In this document: positions 1 to 34,277 of the stretch, one piece after another
Layout: each line of letters opens with the position of its first letter
Position numbering within the stretch: position 1 is the first letter of the stretch
Origin: Struthio camelus
Lineage: Eukaryota > Chordata > Aves > Struthioniformes > Struthionidae
Length of the DNA stretch: 64,000 bases
Reading direction: 5' to 3'
Assembly: GCF_040807025.1 (NCBI RefSeq)
Contig: NC_090946.1
Location: 3,948,001 to 4,012,000 of the forward strand
Made by a program: the position numbers and the translations under genes
The notes under the pieces: generated by a model
Told to the model about the DNA's origin: nothing
What the model saw: only the letters and a program-made list of their open reading frames with translations
The model's database searches: none

Positions 1-560
1 GCGGCGCGGGCAACAGCGGGCACGCCGCACGCGGGGGCTCGCGGAGATGCTCGAGCAAAGCCTCGCTTTGCCTGCGAGCGCGGCCATGCGCGGGGCATCC
101 CGGGTCGGCGCAGGCGAGCGACTCTGCCCTCGCCGCAAATGCCGTACGCCAACGCGCGTGTCGGGTCTATCCACCCCCAGCGGCACGGGGAGAGGGAGGA
201 TCCCCAACACAGCAGCCCTGTTGTTCGCAAGAGTTTGCGGGGGAAAACAGCAAAAACATCCCCCTTCTCTCCTTTCCCACATCTGGCAAAGCTCCGGCCC
301 GGCCTCTCCCCACCCCTCCTCCTCCTCCTCCTCCTGGCGGCACTGGGCCGCTTTCCCAGCCCTGCACAGGGACCCACCAAAGAGGAGTATGCAGCAGATA
401 AAGGGGCCAAAGTGGAGCTGGGCCGGCCGGGAAGGGCGCAGCGAGGCTCCAGCGCACCCCAGTCCGTCACCGCCAGCTGGGGGTGATGCCGGCGGGGAGA
501 AGGGCATGGGAGCTCTGCGCCGCAGAGGCGCAGGGTGCTACGGGGGCACTTGGAGCACAG
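1..560. promoter_or_regulatory. CpG-rich segment at left edge, possible CpG island
   Basis: The first ~180 bases are dense in CG dinucleotides and GC-rich, unlike the following 4 kb. This looks like the edge of a CpG island continuing off the left end. In human the neighbour on this side of DDB1 is VWCE, transcribed in the same direction as DDB1, so its promoter could lie here. I could not match any reading frame here to VWCE, so that is only positional inference. Confidence 0.3.
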
Positions 561-3500
561 CAGCACCCTGCTCCAAGGTGCAGGAGCCTAACTCTCTGCC
601 CCTCACCTCTCTCCCCTCAGCCCTCCGCAGGACGGGGGCTGAAGCCAAGGTCACAGATAGGTAATGATTTATATCAGGGAGCAAAGGGCTCGTGCTGCTG
701 GCCCGTATTTTAGTGCAGGGAGGCATGGTAAATACCTGCAGCATTGGTGGAGACAGGGAGCAGCCACCCTCTGCCTGCAGATCTGCACCCGCCTGGGAGA
801 TCTTCCCCCATAAACTACACCTCAAAGGTTGGGATTGCCTAGCAAACCTCAGCATGGTCCCCAGCAGGAGCCTTCTCCCCTCTCCCCTGCCGTCAGGCAA
901 GGACCTCACTGCACCACCCCGCACAAAGCGCCCAGCAGCACCTCGAGGTGGCCTCCCTTCCTGCGCATGTGGAGCAGGTCATCCTGCGCATGCTTATAAA
1001 TAGCGGCTGACATTTACAGGGTGCGGTGGGAAGGGCGGGGGGGGGACCATGCCGGCTCCAGCAGCACAGGGCTCTGTGCCCAGCCCCTGAAACGCAGCCA
1101 CCGCTGGCGTGGAGCAAGGCAGCCCCTTCCCCAACCCTCGTGTGACGGTGACCAGAGGCTCTCGCTGCCAACTCACCGCACGCAGAGAGCACAGGCAGGC
1201 GGTTGCACTAGTGCAGCTGGAGGGTGGCCAGTGGCACAGGATAAACACACAGCCCTGCCCTGGCCAGCAGCTCAGCAGGATTTTTAACCCGCAGCAGGAG
1301 GTGAATCAGCGTCAACGCTTCCCATGTACCAGTAGCCAGAGGCTGGCAGGGAGCAAGACCATTTTCCAGGGCCACAGGCATCGCCAGAGCTGCCGGTCCA
1401 AACCAAAGACAGGAGACAAGTGAGGCACTAGCCCTGCAGAGCCAGAGATGTGGGCTCTCTCTGCCCAGGAAGAGCCAGGGCCCCTCCGTGCTGCTGGCAC
1501 ATCAGTGCTGTTGAAAACCCACTAACGTAGGGTTACAAGCATCACATTACCACCCGCAATGCCATTTTGCTCAGTGAGAACAACGTGTGCAGGAGATGGG
1601 TAAATTCAGGCCCCGCTGCCCTCCGCAGGCAGGTCTGCCAGGGGTGATGGAGGCTGTTTTGTTTCCCAGGGGACCCTCTGCTTTCGGATGCGTGGCGAAT
1701 GCTGACGGAAAAGGACCAGACTCGGAATGAGGGCTGAGGAACTGAGTCGCTCTCCGAAGCTGAATGCAGGGAGCAAACCCCAGAGCTAACAAGAACCTGC
1801 CTGCTTGCAGAGAGCATGAGCACAAAATCCAGACTTGTTGCAAATGGTCACAGTCCACTTCTAATCCTAAACAGTCTCTCCAAGCAGAGACATGTCCAAA
1901 TATAGCCTTCTCTATACAAATTCCTCAAAGAAACCAGGGCTTGCCCAACAGTTAAGATTCGTTGGTGGGAGCCTGACAAAGCTTTCAACACAAGCTCACG
2001 TTTCAGAAATGCCATCCACCTCTTCACCTGCTCTCCTCCACAGACAGGCACAGGCTATTTTAAATGGCACTCTTGCAGAAAGGGAAGACTTTGGGGAAAA
2101 CTTACGCTGTTATACACCTCCCAGGGACACCGCAGGGACCAGGTGGCTGGCTGTGCTGAGAGGATTCCTGTGCCTTTGCCAAATTTTTGGTGCTGGGCTG
2201 AAAAGCTCAGAGATGCAGCAACCACGCAGGGAAGGAAAACCTGGCCCATCTCACCAGCCACCTAACCATGCTCCCTCTTGGTGCCTGCTGACCTCACTTG
2301 ACCTGGCCACGAAGTCAGCTACTTTGGGGTCAGGTCACTCAGGAAGGCAGCTAGCAGCTCCCAGAGCAGTAACAGCACACGGCCTCACGTGGCAGGATCT
2401 GGCAAAGAGAGAGCCCAGGATCTGTGGACTTCAATCTGCCAGAGCACCCTTTGTGCCTGCTGCCAAAGCCACAGCTTCCTCACCTGGACTCCAGCAGGGC
2501 AGTGATAGGGAATTCTCCTCTGCTCCTCCAGGCAGCCCAGGCTGTGCCAAGAGCATGTCAGGAACAGTGGAGCTCACTGACATTTTTAACCCAGAGGGTT
2601 AAAGATCAGCCTTGCATACTTGGTGAGCCAGTGAGCAGGGATGATCCGGGCCAGCTCAGGCAGGGAGACTAGCTACAGCCAGGGGCCCAGCATAAACCAA
2701 GTTGCAGAAAACACCATGTGAAAAGGGTAATTGGCCTTGGGGACTCTGCTGTCACCCTTGTATGCATTTTGGCAACAACCCAACAGTGATCAGAATAACA
2801 GTGAGCCAGGGCAGCCTATGTCCACAGCAAGAGGCAGTCCACAACTTGGACAATTTACAGTGTAAATAGACAAATGGAGGGGGACCACAGGGGTAATTAT
2901 TAATCCATACTCTACACACGGAGAACTGAGGCCCAGCAGGAGTGAACAGCTCTCCCATTACCCTGCCATAGCCTGCAGAGCCAGATGTACCCTCAGCGCA
3001 ATCCATTGTTGCAAGGAGCAGTGGTCCAGGCCCTTGAGCTACAAGTCACCAGAAGCAGAATTCAACATCATGACTATTAATTGATGTTCGAGTGGGACCA
3101 GCCTGAGACCCTGCATCTGCCAGCCTCAACTGTCAGCTGCATCCAGGCAATCTCAGCACAAGCAAAAGACTCTGCAAGTCTAAAGCGACAAGCATCTCTT
3201 GTGTTAGACCTACCTGTGGGAAAACAGACAGAGGGTGATCTGGTCTCACTTTCCTCCCAGATCAGAAGGCAGAGAGGCAAAGAGGGCAAGGCTTTCCATC
3301 AGCTGCACAGCTAGATTCAGTTCATGATCGCATGAAGTGAGAACACCAGGAAGGAGCAGCTGCAACAGGAGGAAGATGTGGCAACAAGAAGAGGCTGAAA
3401 GCAAGCCCCTATCGTGGAGCCCTGACCCCTCGGCTGCGTAGGAACACATGCTAAAAGCTGGAGCAGGCCTGAGGCTTGCAAGGAAATGGTGGGAAGGGCT

Positions 3501-4616
3501 AGGGTCAAATTAGTGAAGGGGTTTCTGGCTCCCATCCCTTTAGCTGCTGACTCTGACCACTGCCAGGGCCAGGACACCAGACTGAATGGAGCCAGAGTCT
3601 GTCCCACTCTTGCCATTCCTGTGGTTCCTAACTCCAGGGCTATTTATAACCCGCCCACCGGACAAGGGACTGCTGGCAGAGCATCTGAGCCGGATGGGCT
3701 GCCCTCTGGGCATTTGGGAAACACAGGAATCCTGTCCTGGACAGCGTACTCACCTACAGGCAAGGTGGCCACACACAATCGCAGCAGCCTGGGAGAGCTC
3801 TAGGAACAGACTGTTACGTCTGTAAAAATCCAGAAACTCTCTTTAAAATAGTCCCTGTGATAACCTTGTCTTCAACAGCAAGTGTTAAACCACTAGCACA
3901 CAAAGCAGACCTCATTACATCTCTCTGCTCATTGAGTGTGTTTGTAAAGAATCTTTGTAAAACAGAACAGAACGTGCACCTCCTTGTTCCCAAGGATTTG
4001 GGAAGTATACGAGCACTGCTGTGTCACTATACCTTCTCCTCTCCTACCTTGGCACAAGTGCCACCACGCAAGAAAGTTGGTCCCACAAGCAGCTGAGAAG
4101 CACTGCTCCAGAGATGGCTATAAGGGAGAAACAACCAGCAAAGAAATCTGATTCTTCCAAAAGGATCAACATAGTCAACGATTCATCTGGATTCCTTGCT
4201 CTGAAACGCAAATCCCCCCCTTACTTTATGAGGGACACTCAGCAACACTGCTGCCAAACCAGTCTGCACTAGGCAACACCAAGAGGTGAAATTAAAATTT
4301 CTTTCAAGTCAAAGAAAAGCCATAAAAAGCATCTGGAAAATACATATGCTCCCCTCAGCACCTGATGGTTCAGTCTGCCCATCTGCTGATCTCCTGTCAG
4401 ATCTACAGCTCCCAAACTGCTCCCACCAAAACCAAACTGGGGAAAATGTTTCAACATCAGAAATTCCTACAGGAAACAACATTGGCTTGGAAAGGAGGGC
4501 TCCCTCGAGCAGATCAGGGACACAGCTCCACAAAGGCAGCACAAAGAACAAGTATCACATCTGCAGACAAAACGAGGAGCACAATGCCAGGAGACAGACC
4601 TTTCCTCTTGGACTAC
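561..4616. other. Intergenic, no gene recognised
   Basis: No open frame resembles a known protein and no splice-bounded exon series is visible. The stretch holds a degraded MIR-like SINE relic (about 2880-3000), a weaker one near 3230-3330, and two A/T elements fitting YTAWWWWTAR (994-1003 and 3640-3649, opposite orientations). Otherwise it looks like ordinary avian intergenic DNA downstream of DDB1. Confidence 0.5.
2880..3000 (-). mobile_element. Ancient MIR-like SINE relic
   Basis: Read on this strand orientation, the segment follows the reverse complement of the MIR core and tail: an A/T start, then a block like GAGAACTGAGGCCCAG, then a block ending GCAGAGCCAGAT. It is highly diverged, as expected for an amniote-age SINE. 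The call rests on recalled consensus and was not aligned by program. Confidence 0.4.
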
Positions 4617-4622
4617 TTTATT
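4617..4622 (-). terminator. Candidate DDB1 poly(A) signal
   Basis: AATAAA on the minus strand, about 650 bases past the DDB1 stop codon. No canonical hexamer was noticed between the stop and this point, so it is the best candidate for the 3' end of DDB1 mRNA. No transcript evidence is available here. Confidence 0.45.
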
Positions 4623-5275
4623 TGGTAAAACTCAGAAACCAGCAACTGATTTTGCTTTCCAGAGCTTCCTTCCCTGAGCGAGGCACAAATCCTGCAGAGA
4701 GAGAGAGAAGCACGCTCTGCCTTCTCAGCTTTGTTACCTAGATGTAGAGGCATCCTCCCCGGCCGTCCCACCCGTCCCAACCCCAGAGATGACTCCTTCT
4801 GGCCCTCACCTGCACCACAGAGGCAGCTTTGATTCCACTTCCAAAAAACACAACAAATCAAAAAGAATCGAAAATGAAACAGAAAGCCAAAAAAAAACAA
4901 AACAAAACAAAACTAAAGACAACAGTGAAGAGTGAATCCAGGCAAGGGCACCTCATCAGCCAAGTGCAACCAGTTACCCAACAAGAGCAACCAGTGAGGA
5001 CCAGTTCTGGGTCAGCAGCTGAGGTCCGCAGGATAAGTGAATCCCAGCAGGCAATGACATGGTGCCCGACCATCAACAACCTCCTCCCCTCCCCCCCCCA
5101 AATCTCTAGCAAGCTGGCTCCCATTCAGAGACTCCTTCCCCCACCTCCCCTTGGGCAAGGACCACCGCCTCAGGTGTTTAGTACAGCTGGCCAGGGGTCT
5201 CCCAGCTGCAGGTGGGAAAAAAAGACTCCCTTGCTCTACACGGTGGAAGGTGCTAGGGAATGACCCTGAATCCTG

Positions 5276-22585
<17,310 letters not shown>

Positions 22586-22870
22586 GGCGGCGGCGGCGAG
22601 GGGATGGTACGGGAGGGCGGGGAGGGCCGATGCCGGGCGCGGCAGACACCGAGAGCGGGGCTTCACCAGCCCTCGCCGCCGCCGCCGCCTCTTCCGCCCG
22701 CACCAGCCACACGCAGGACGCCGTCGCGCCGCGCGGCCAGGGAGGCGCCCGCGCGCCTGCGCGCCGGAGAAGGCCCGCCGAGCGCCCCGTGACGTCACCG
22801 GAAAGGGAAGCGGGGGGGGGGAGGCGGGGAAACTGCACGCGTCCGCTCTGCGCGGCGCGGAGGACCCCGG
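22586..22870. promoter_or_regulatory. Bidirectional CpG promoter of DDB1 and TKFC
   Basis: This CpG-rich segment lies between the DDB1 start codon (minus) and the probable first non-coding TKFC exon (plus). It holds a perfect palindromic CRE, TGACGTCA (22790-22797), directly abutting an ETS core CCGGAA (22798-22803). A GC-alternating NRF1-like stretch, GCGCGCCTGCGCGCC, precedes them. No TATA box is seen. Confidence 0.75.
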
Positions 22871-22976
22871 CGGAGCAGAAGAGTGGGAGGTGTGCAGAGA
22901 GGCGGGAGGCGCCCGGCGGGGTGCGCTGCCCGGGGGAAGGGGGCGCTTGGGAGGGGTCGGGGGGGTCTCCCCCCGA

Positions 22977-23309
22977 GGGCATCCCCGCTGTGGGGCTGCG
23001 GCCCCCGCCTTCCCCAGCGGGGGCATCCCCGCTGTGGGGCTGCGGCCCCCCCCTTCTCCAACGGGGGCATCCCCGCTGTGGGGCTGCGGCCCCCGCCCTT
23101 CCCCAGCGGGGGCATCCCCGCTGTGGGGCTGCGGCCCCCCCCTTCCCCCCCGAGGGCATCCCCGCTGTGGGGCTGCGGCCCCCCCCTTCCCCCCCGAGGG
23201 CATCCCCGCTGTGGGGCTGCGGCCCCCCCCTTCCCCCCCGAGGGCATCCCCGCTGTGGGGCTGCGGCCCCCCCCTTCCCCAGCAGGGGCATCCCCGCTGT
23301 GGGGCTGTG
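22977..23309. repeat. 42-43 bp GC-rich minisatellite, eight units, TKFC intron 1
   Basis: About eight near-identical units begin with GGGCATCCCCGCTGTGGGGC and continue into GGCCCCCCCCTTCCCC plus a short variable linker (AGCGG, AACGG or CCCGA). The length of the C runs varies between units. C-runs are on the plus strand, so the G-rich strand is the TKFC template. It lies just past the DDB1/TKFC promoter. Confidence 0.93.
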
Positions 23310-23860
23310 CTCTGCAGACCCCCCCCCCTTGGGGAGGACCCTGCTGTTTTGGGGGGCACTGAGCCAAGCTCTCTGCCTTCCAGCAGGCGCCTCCCCACCT
23401 TGTCCCAGCCCCCCCCCCCCACTTCTGCCGGCCCTGGCGCTGCACCCCACGGAGCCACCCGTGTCCCCTCCGTGGGCAGGGGCCTCTGCCTGTGCCCCTG
23501 TCACATCCCTGCTGGCGCTGGGCAGGGTTTTCGGGTCTCTCCTTGGGCAAGGCCAGTGCGGAGGGATCCGTCTGCCTGCCCTGAGCTGGGCCAGGGGGTT
23601 GTCCTTGCCCCTGCGGGTGGACCTTGCCCTTCCCTGCCCCTTCTCCCCCTCGAGTCTCCCAGCAGAGTTTGGACTCGGGCTGAAGTCTGCGCGGGGGATT
23701 TGCCTCTGCAGCGCCCCGGGGCAGCAGGCAGAGCCCAAGAGGCTTCGCTCTGCGCCCGGCGCTGCGTCTCCCTGTCACCTCCGCAGCGTGGCACAGCCAG
23801 AGGGGTCTGAGTCTGTCCTCCCAGGAGCCGCTCAGCGGAGCCTAGCACGGCCGGGCCCGC

Positions 23861-28856
<4,996 letters not shown>

Positions 28857-28955
28857 GAGGTGGCCCTCACTGCTGATCCCCTTGTCTGGCAGCCTCTCCT
28901 GTGCCCCAGGGCTCTGGGCTGGCAGGAGTTCAGAAAACACTCCCCACCCATCCCT

Positions 28956-28961
28956 AATAAA
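28956..28961 (+). terminator. TKFC poly(A) signal
   Basis: AATAAA lies 100 bases after the TKFC stop codon, followed by the T/G-rich stretch CTTTGTGGTCC. This implies a very short 3'UTR. Confidence 0.8.
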
Positions 28962-29720
28962 CCTTTGTGGTCCCCCTAACCTGGCTCAGAGCATCTGTCC
29001 CCACAAGGAGGAGGATGGGACTGGGGGGGATCCAAGCTGGCAGGGATGGACCAGGCCTCTTGGGGAGGGGGATAGGACCAGGGGATCCAGTCAGCTCCAC
29101 ACTCCAGCATGAGCGTGACAGTGCTGGGGAGAGGAAGGAAGCTGCTGGACCGTCCACGGTGCCTGGTTGGGTGCTTGGGAAAGGAAACCACAGAGCCCAC
29201 GTGGCCCCAGACACAAGGCCTGGAGGAGGTTCTGGAAGAGGGAAAAATGGGAACCAGGGCAGGGGCAGAGCCCAGAACTGTTGGCTTATGCTGGGGCCTG
29301 CCCCAGGCCAGTCTGGGCAGGTCCCACAGCGGGGAGGGTTGGGGGAGTCACATGGAGAGGGGCCACACTGGTCACAAGAGCCTGCGGGCAAGCGCAGAGA
29401 CGTGGCCTGCCTGAGTCACCGATGCTGGGGGAGCTCCAGCTATCAGCAGCAGAGGGGAGGGCCGGTACGAGCACGAGGGCCAGTGCGGAGAAGAGGCATC
29501 CCCCCACAGAGGGGACGTGTCTGCTGGGGAACATGGCAGCCAGGCCTCAGAGCTTGGCTCAGCTAGAGCTGCTCAGTTCTGCCCCAGTTCCCTGCCCTGG
29601 CACTGGCCCCAGAGTGGCAGTGCAGCACCAGGACCCGCTCTCCAGGCACCCATCTCTCCCGCCCTCGCGCCCCGGCGGTGCCAAAGGATACGATGGCAGG
29701 TGCGTTGCAGAAGCCAGTGG
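28962..29720. other. Intergenic gap between convergent TKFC and CYB561A3
   Basis: About 760 bases separate the two opposed poly(A) signals. The sequence is GC-rich and unremarkable, and I see no gene or repeat in it. Confidence 0.5.
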
Positions 29721-29726
29721 TTTATT
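29721..29726 (-). terminator. CYB561A3 poly(A) signal
   Basis: AATAAA on the minus strand, about 820 bases past the CYB561A3 stop codon and the only canonical hexamer noticed there. It faces the TKFC signal tail to tail. Confidence 0.65.
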
Positions 29727-30545
29727 ACCCTTCCACCACTACATGCGGGGCTGCTCCCACTGCCCGCCCCTGTGGGGCAGATAAGGAAGGGTCAAGGAGC
29801 CACTGGCTGGGGAGATGCAAGCAGCCTGACAAGGCGTGGCACGAGAGCTGTGGCAGTGGGCTGGGACCTGCACCCCTCCATCCCCGTTGCCCTGAGCCGG
29901 GCACCCTGCATCGCAGACACGCACTGAGCAGACGGAGGAGCCCATGAGGTGCTGCACGTTTCATGGGAACGCTCCCTTGGGGGCTCCTAACATGACGCGG
30001 CTCTGACAGGTCTGGCTCTGCAGACGTGGTGTCCTGCCATCCCGCTGAGGAGGGCTGGCAGCGCGGAGCCCAGACCAGGCTCCACGGGCCTGCTCAGGGG
30101 CAATCAGCCTGACACGGGCCGAGGCCCAGGCTCCGGGGTCAGCCAGGCCCCGCGGCAGCCAGCTCGGCAGGCTGAGCAAAGACGAGGAGGGAGCGGCAGG
30201 AACAGTCACGCTGCAGCTGGCTCCATGCCTGTCACGGTACTCCTCACCCTGCACAGCCTGGGAGCCGTCCCTGAGGCTGGCAAGAGGCTGAGGCCTGTCC
30301 ACAGGGGAGGCAAAGGATGCGGCCCGGGTCTGTCCTGCTGGTGCGGCCCGCCCTGCACAGCGACGTCTCTGCCACGAGGGAGCTGACCCCCTTCCTCCCA
30401 GGGGCAGGAGGGCCAGGCAGCCCCAGCACAAGCAGTGGGAGCCTCTGGCGAGGGGAAGGCGATAGGCCGAGAGTGGGGCCAGCACGGCGAGCAGAGCAGC
30501 GAAGGGAGCGGAGAGCTCGGGGCTGGCAGTCTCGGGAGCACAGTG

Positions 30546-32238
30546 TCAGCGCTCAGCGCTGAGCAGGGGCTGTGGGGAGAGCATCCATGAGCTTGGCACC
30601 TCCGCCCTGGTGCCCCGCTCACCCTGGCAGGACCCCACCATCCCACCCTGCTGAGGCTGCGATGGGATGCATGTCCCAGAGCTCAGCTCTCCAAAGCCGC
30701 CCTAAGCCCCGTGCTGTGCAGCATCCTGCATCCAACGCGAACCTGGCCAGCAGCGCTGCAGAGACAGTACCTGGCGAGTGTCCACCGAGTCCGGCTCCGG
30801 GCGCTTCCAGCCTGGCCTGGCCAGGGCCCACAGCACTAGCACCCCGAAGAGCAAGATCAGGAGGCCCAGCGTGTTGGCAAAGACAGCCTCAGGGGGCAGG
30901 TAGGCATACGCCGTTGTCCCGTTCTTCCTTTGGAAGAGAGGGACAACGCTCACCTCGCCCGGGGCAGCCCAACCCCGCCACATGCCACCCTTGGGTACAA
31001 TCCAGTGGCTTCTCATGCCGTGACAGGAACAACCCTGCTGCCCTGATGGCCAGTAAGGCTGCTCCAGGCCCTCCCTGTGACCATAAGTCCCCTGGCCCCT
31101 GCTGAACACCCAGCCTTCTCTGGGTGCCCCTGCAGGGAGCAGCCAACAGCAGGCTCCTAGGGAGGTGGGTGGGTGTACATGGCAGCCCTGGTACAGCCCA
31201 GGCCAGAGGTGGTGTCCAGGGGTTTTAAGAGCTACCAAGAGCCTTCCCAGATGTATCCAGGCTCCACCTAAACCCACAGAAACCATCACCCACCCTGGCG
31301 AACCTGCAGCAGGGGGTTCTGCAGGTTAACCCCATGCTAAGGGGGGAAATCACTTCCCTTAGTCTGCCCCTGCCACTGCCTAGTGTCACTTGGTGCCACT
31401 TCTGCTGGCATTGAGAGATGATGAACGACTTAAACCCCCCTTGGCCTCTGCTCTTGCAAGGCTTTCCCCCTAACCTGGTCCAGAGGGCCCCACATGCCCT
31501 CCCACCACCACCTGTCCCAGCCACGTCCCAAGCGGTGACACTCACAGGCTGAAGAAGAGCTTCTCGTTGATGCCTGACACGCACGAAGCCATGGCCAGCA
31601 TGAGGATGGTGGAGCCAAAGAAAACGTGGACAGGCTTGTAGAGGGCGCGGAGCCAGGCAGGGGCCCAGGGCAGCAGGAAGGAGGTGAAGCCGGCGAGCCA
31701 CTGTGGGAATGGGAGGCGGGGGTCAGTGCAGGTGGCACGGGAGCCAGGGCACGGGGAGCTGGCGTGGCACCCACCTGGCAGGAGAAGAGCAGCACGGTGG
31801 CCAGCCCCAGCCAGCTGTGAAGCGAGTACATGTTGGGTGTCCCGCGGGCGTTGTGGAAGTTGAAGACGGCCACCAGCCCCAGGACGGTGAGGCCAAAGGC
31901 CACCAGGGCCAGAGCGCTGTGCAGCACCTTCCAGGGGAGCTTGGGGCCACTCCAGGAGAGGGGCAGGCGGTACACCAGGGCCACTGCGGGCGCAAGAGGT
32001 CAGGTGGGGCCAGCGGGGGCCGCGGCCTGGCCCTGCCCACGCCAACCTGCTCACCTGCGCCGTACAGCACCACCATGCCTGTCACCATCAGCACGGGGTG
32101 CCAGTTAAACATCTGAGCACTGCCATCCCAGGCGAAGCCGCCGCGCCACTGCTGGCACCAGGCGCTGACAAAGGCCACGCACACGACCCCCAGGGCACCA
32201 AGCAGGGCGCAGAAGGGCAGGAAGGGCAGCTCCACCAT
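30546..32238 (-). CDS. CYB561A3: Cytochrome b561 family member A3 (lysosomal ferric reductase), 5 coding exons
   Basis: CYB561A3 is a six-helix di-heme protein that passes electrons from ascorbate across the late endosome/lysosome membrane to reduce ferric iron. Coding exons: 32055-32238, 31775-31983, 31546-31700, 30771-30927, 30546-30569, total 729 nt or 242 aa, equal to the human length. Four heme-ligand histidines are visible: His47 (FNWHPVLM), His83 (KVLHSAL), His117 (YSLHSWLG) and His156 (KPVHVFFG). By family knowledge His47 pairs with His117 and His83 with His156. The last exon adds only PLLSAER to the cytosolic tail. A 5'UTR part extends to an acceptor at 32260. A non-coding first exon probably ends at 33846, making the gene head to head with TMEM138. 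Convergent with TKFC. Confidence 0.97.
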
Positions 32239-33846
32239 CTCTGCTCCGGGGCGACGGCACCTGTGGAGAGCACGGCACCCACTGAGCCTCCGCTGGGGCT
32301 GTGCCCCCGCGCTGGCTTTCTCCTGCTGATAGGCACCCACCGGGGAGGAGCCAGACCGAAAGAGGAACTGGCTGCTCTAGTGCTGTTCCCAGAGAGGAGG
32401 CTGCGAAGAAGGGGTGGCGACGAGCCCCACCGCTGACCAGGCTGGGGGACGATGCCAGGGATCCGAAGCTGTTCAGCTGGGGACGAGCCCAGAGTGACAC
32501 CTGCTCTCGCAGAGCCAGGACCGCCAGGCAGCGCTCTGCCATGCCGCACTGACGTGCAGCCCAGCAGCTCAGTGGCCAGGGCCTCACTAGGGCAGCAGGG
32601 CATCCGGGTCCCTCCTGCAACCCCAGCGCTTCCCTCTATGCCCTCTATGGCACCCACAGCAGCACCCTGCGGCATCTGCGCCCTGGCTCCCCTTCCATCC
32701 CTTTCACATGTGCCCGTGCTCCCCTGGCCCCCGCACCTGCTGCACCCACCTGCACTCTGTCAGCCCCATGCGCTTGCGCCCCACTTCCAACACCAGGGCT
32801 GCGTGCTCAAGCAGCCTCCACCTGCTCCTGGCACCCCCTGCCCCCTCCCGCCATGCCAGCCCTCACCCCACCTGCTCCGCCGGGGTCAGGGACCCCGCCA
32901 GCGTCACCCACAGAGCCCCACGGCCCTGCCGTCGGGGTGCTTCCCTCAGCCCGTGGGCCACGGCTCTCTCTGGGACCGCAGGACTGCGCAGGGCAGGCAG
33001 GCGGCTGACAGGGACAGAGCTGTGCTCATTTGCATAGTGTTTTGCATCTGCCTCCAGAAATAAAGAGTTCTGCCCTGTCCGGGCGTGGGGGACAGCCCCG
33101 TGCCCACTCCTGTGGCGGGGGGGGGAGAGATGCTCACGCACGCTGCGACAGGCCTGCCTGGGGCTGGCCCCGGCCAGCTCCACCAGTCCCGGGGGGGACG
33201 CGAGGCTCCGCATGGCTGGGCAGCGTGCTGGGAGCAGGCTCCACCGCCTTCACGCAGCACCCACACAGCGCAGGGGGGTCACGAGCTCAGCCGCTCGCTC
33301 CCGCCCTGAGGGCTTGCAAAACTCACAGCAGTGCTACTTGCACCACACTAGCCACACAACACCAGGTGGCCAGACGGCCCTGGATGCCAAGAGGAAGGAG
33401 CTGGGCGCAGGGGGCTCCGAGCGTAACCAAAAGCCAAGCGAGGAGGAGCGCTCAGTGCCCCAGAGCCTGCAGCACGGGCGGCACAGGGGCTCTCAGGGGG
33501 GAGAGACCCCCCCCCCATCTCCCCACAGCGCCACCAGGCCCATGCTCCCCGGGGACGTGAGCTCAGTCCCAGCACACCCAGGAGCCAAACCAGGGGACGC
33601 CTGTGCTCCGGGGGGAGGGGGGGGAGGCCGTATCTGCGTGCACTCGGCCCTGCCCCGGCGGCCCGGGAAAGGGGGAACGACAAAGGCCGTGTCCTCCAAA
33701 CCGCCAGGCCAGCGCCAAGGGGCCTGGCCCCACGCCTCCCCCCCCGAAACACGGGGTCTGGCCCCACGGCTCCCCCTAAACCCGAGAGGGGGCCGCGGCA
33801 GCCCCAGTCCCAGGCCCTGGCGGGCCGGCGCCGCGGCCCCCCTACC

Positions 33847-34033
33847 TCAGGCCGGCGCGGGGCATGCCGGGCCACCGCCCCCGGCGGCGCGCGCGGCCGC
33901 TCTAGTCGCTCGTCTCTGTGCCGCCCCGGGCCAGCCGCCCCCCGCCAGAGAGCGCGCGGCAATCCGTGGCTAGAGCGGCCTCCGCACCCTTCCTCTATCC
34001 GCTCGCTTCCGCCGCCGCCTCAGTGGCTGGGCC
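33847..34033. promoter_or_regulatory. Bidirectional CpG promoter of CYB561A3 and TMEM138
   Basis: CpG-dense DNA between the probable CYB561A3 first exon (donor GTAGGG at 33845 on the minus strand) and TMEM138 exon 1. No TATA box. Pyrimidine-rich CTTCCTCTATCC and CTTCCGCC stretches near 33990-34015 could be ETS-type sites. Exact start sites cannot be set from sequence. Confidence 0.6.
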
Positions 34034-34060
34034 GTTTCCATGGAGATGGAAGATGGCGGC
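34034..34060 (+). promoter_or_regulatory. X-box-like palindrome plus YY1-like motif, TMEM138 exon 1
   Basis: GTTTCCATGGAGAT (34034-34047) resembles the RFX X-box consensus GTYNCC-AT-RGNAAC; the reverse strand reads ATCTCCATGGAAAC with a full right half-site. It runs into GAAGATGGCGGC, a good match to the YY1 site AARATGGCGGC. Exon 1 then ends at donor GCAG|GTGGGC (34065/34066). The first 22 bp from 34037 recur exactly at TMEM216. The ATG inside opens no frame joining TMEM138. Confidence 0.6.
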
Positions 34061-34277
34061 CGCAGGTGGGCGCTCGGCTGCTCGCAGAGCCACCGGGGGG
34101 CGGGGGGCGAGGATACCGTCGGCACCGGCGGCCCGGGGCACTGCGGCCTGCCTCTGCCCCTGCCCGGGGCGGCTGCGCAGGCGAGCAGGGGTTCGGGGAG
34201 ACCCGCGGGGAGTGGGCCTGGGGGCAGGAGGCCTGGGGGCAGCGCGGCCTGCCTAGGCATTGAGGGGACAGGGGGGC

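Noticed and set aside
994-1003. TTATAAATAG as a TATA box or MEF2 site, with an inverted copy at 3640-3649
   Set aside because: Matches the consensus, but no gene or start context was found nearby, and two hits in 5 kb are within chance.
22977-23309. Regularly spaced repeats as a CRISPR array
   Set aside because: Units are contiguous tandem copies with no unique spacers, in a vertebrate intron. The same holds for the arrays at 34278 and 55615.
33058-33064. AATAAA on the plus strand as a poly(A) signal
   Set aside because: It lies antisense within the CYB561A3 5' intron with no plus-strand gene ending there.
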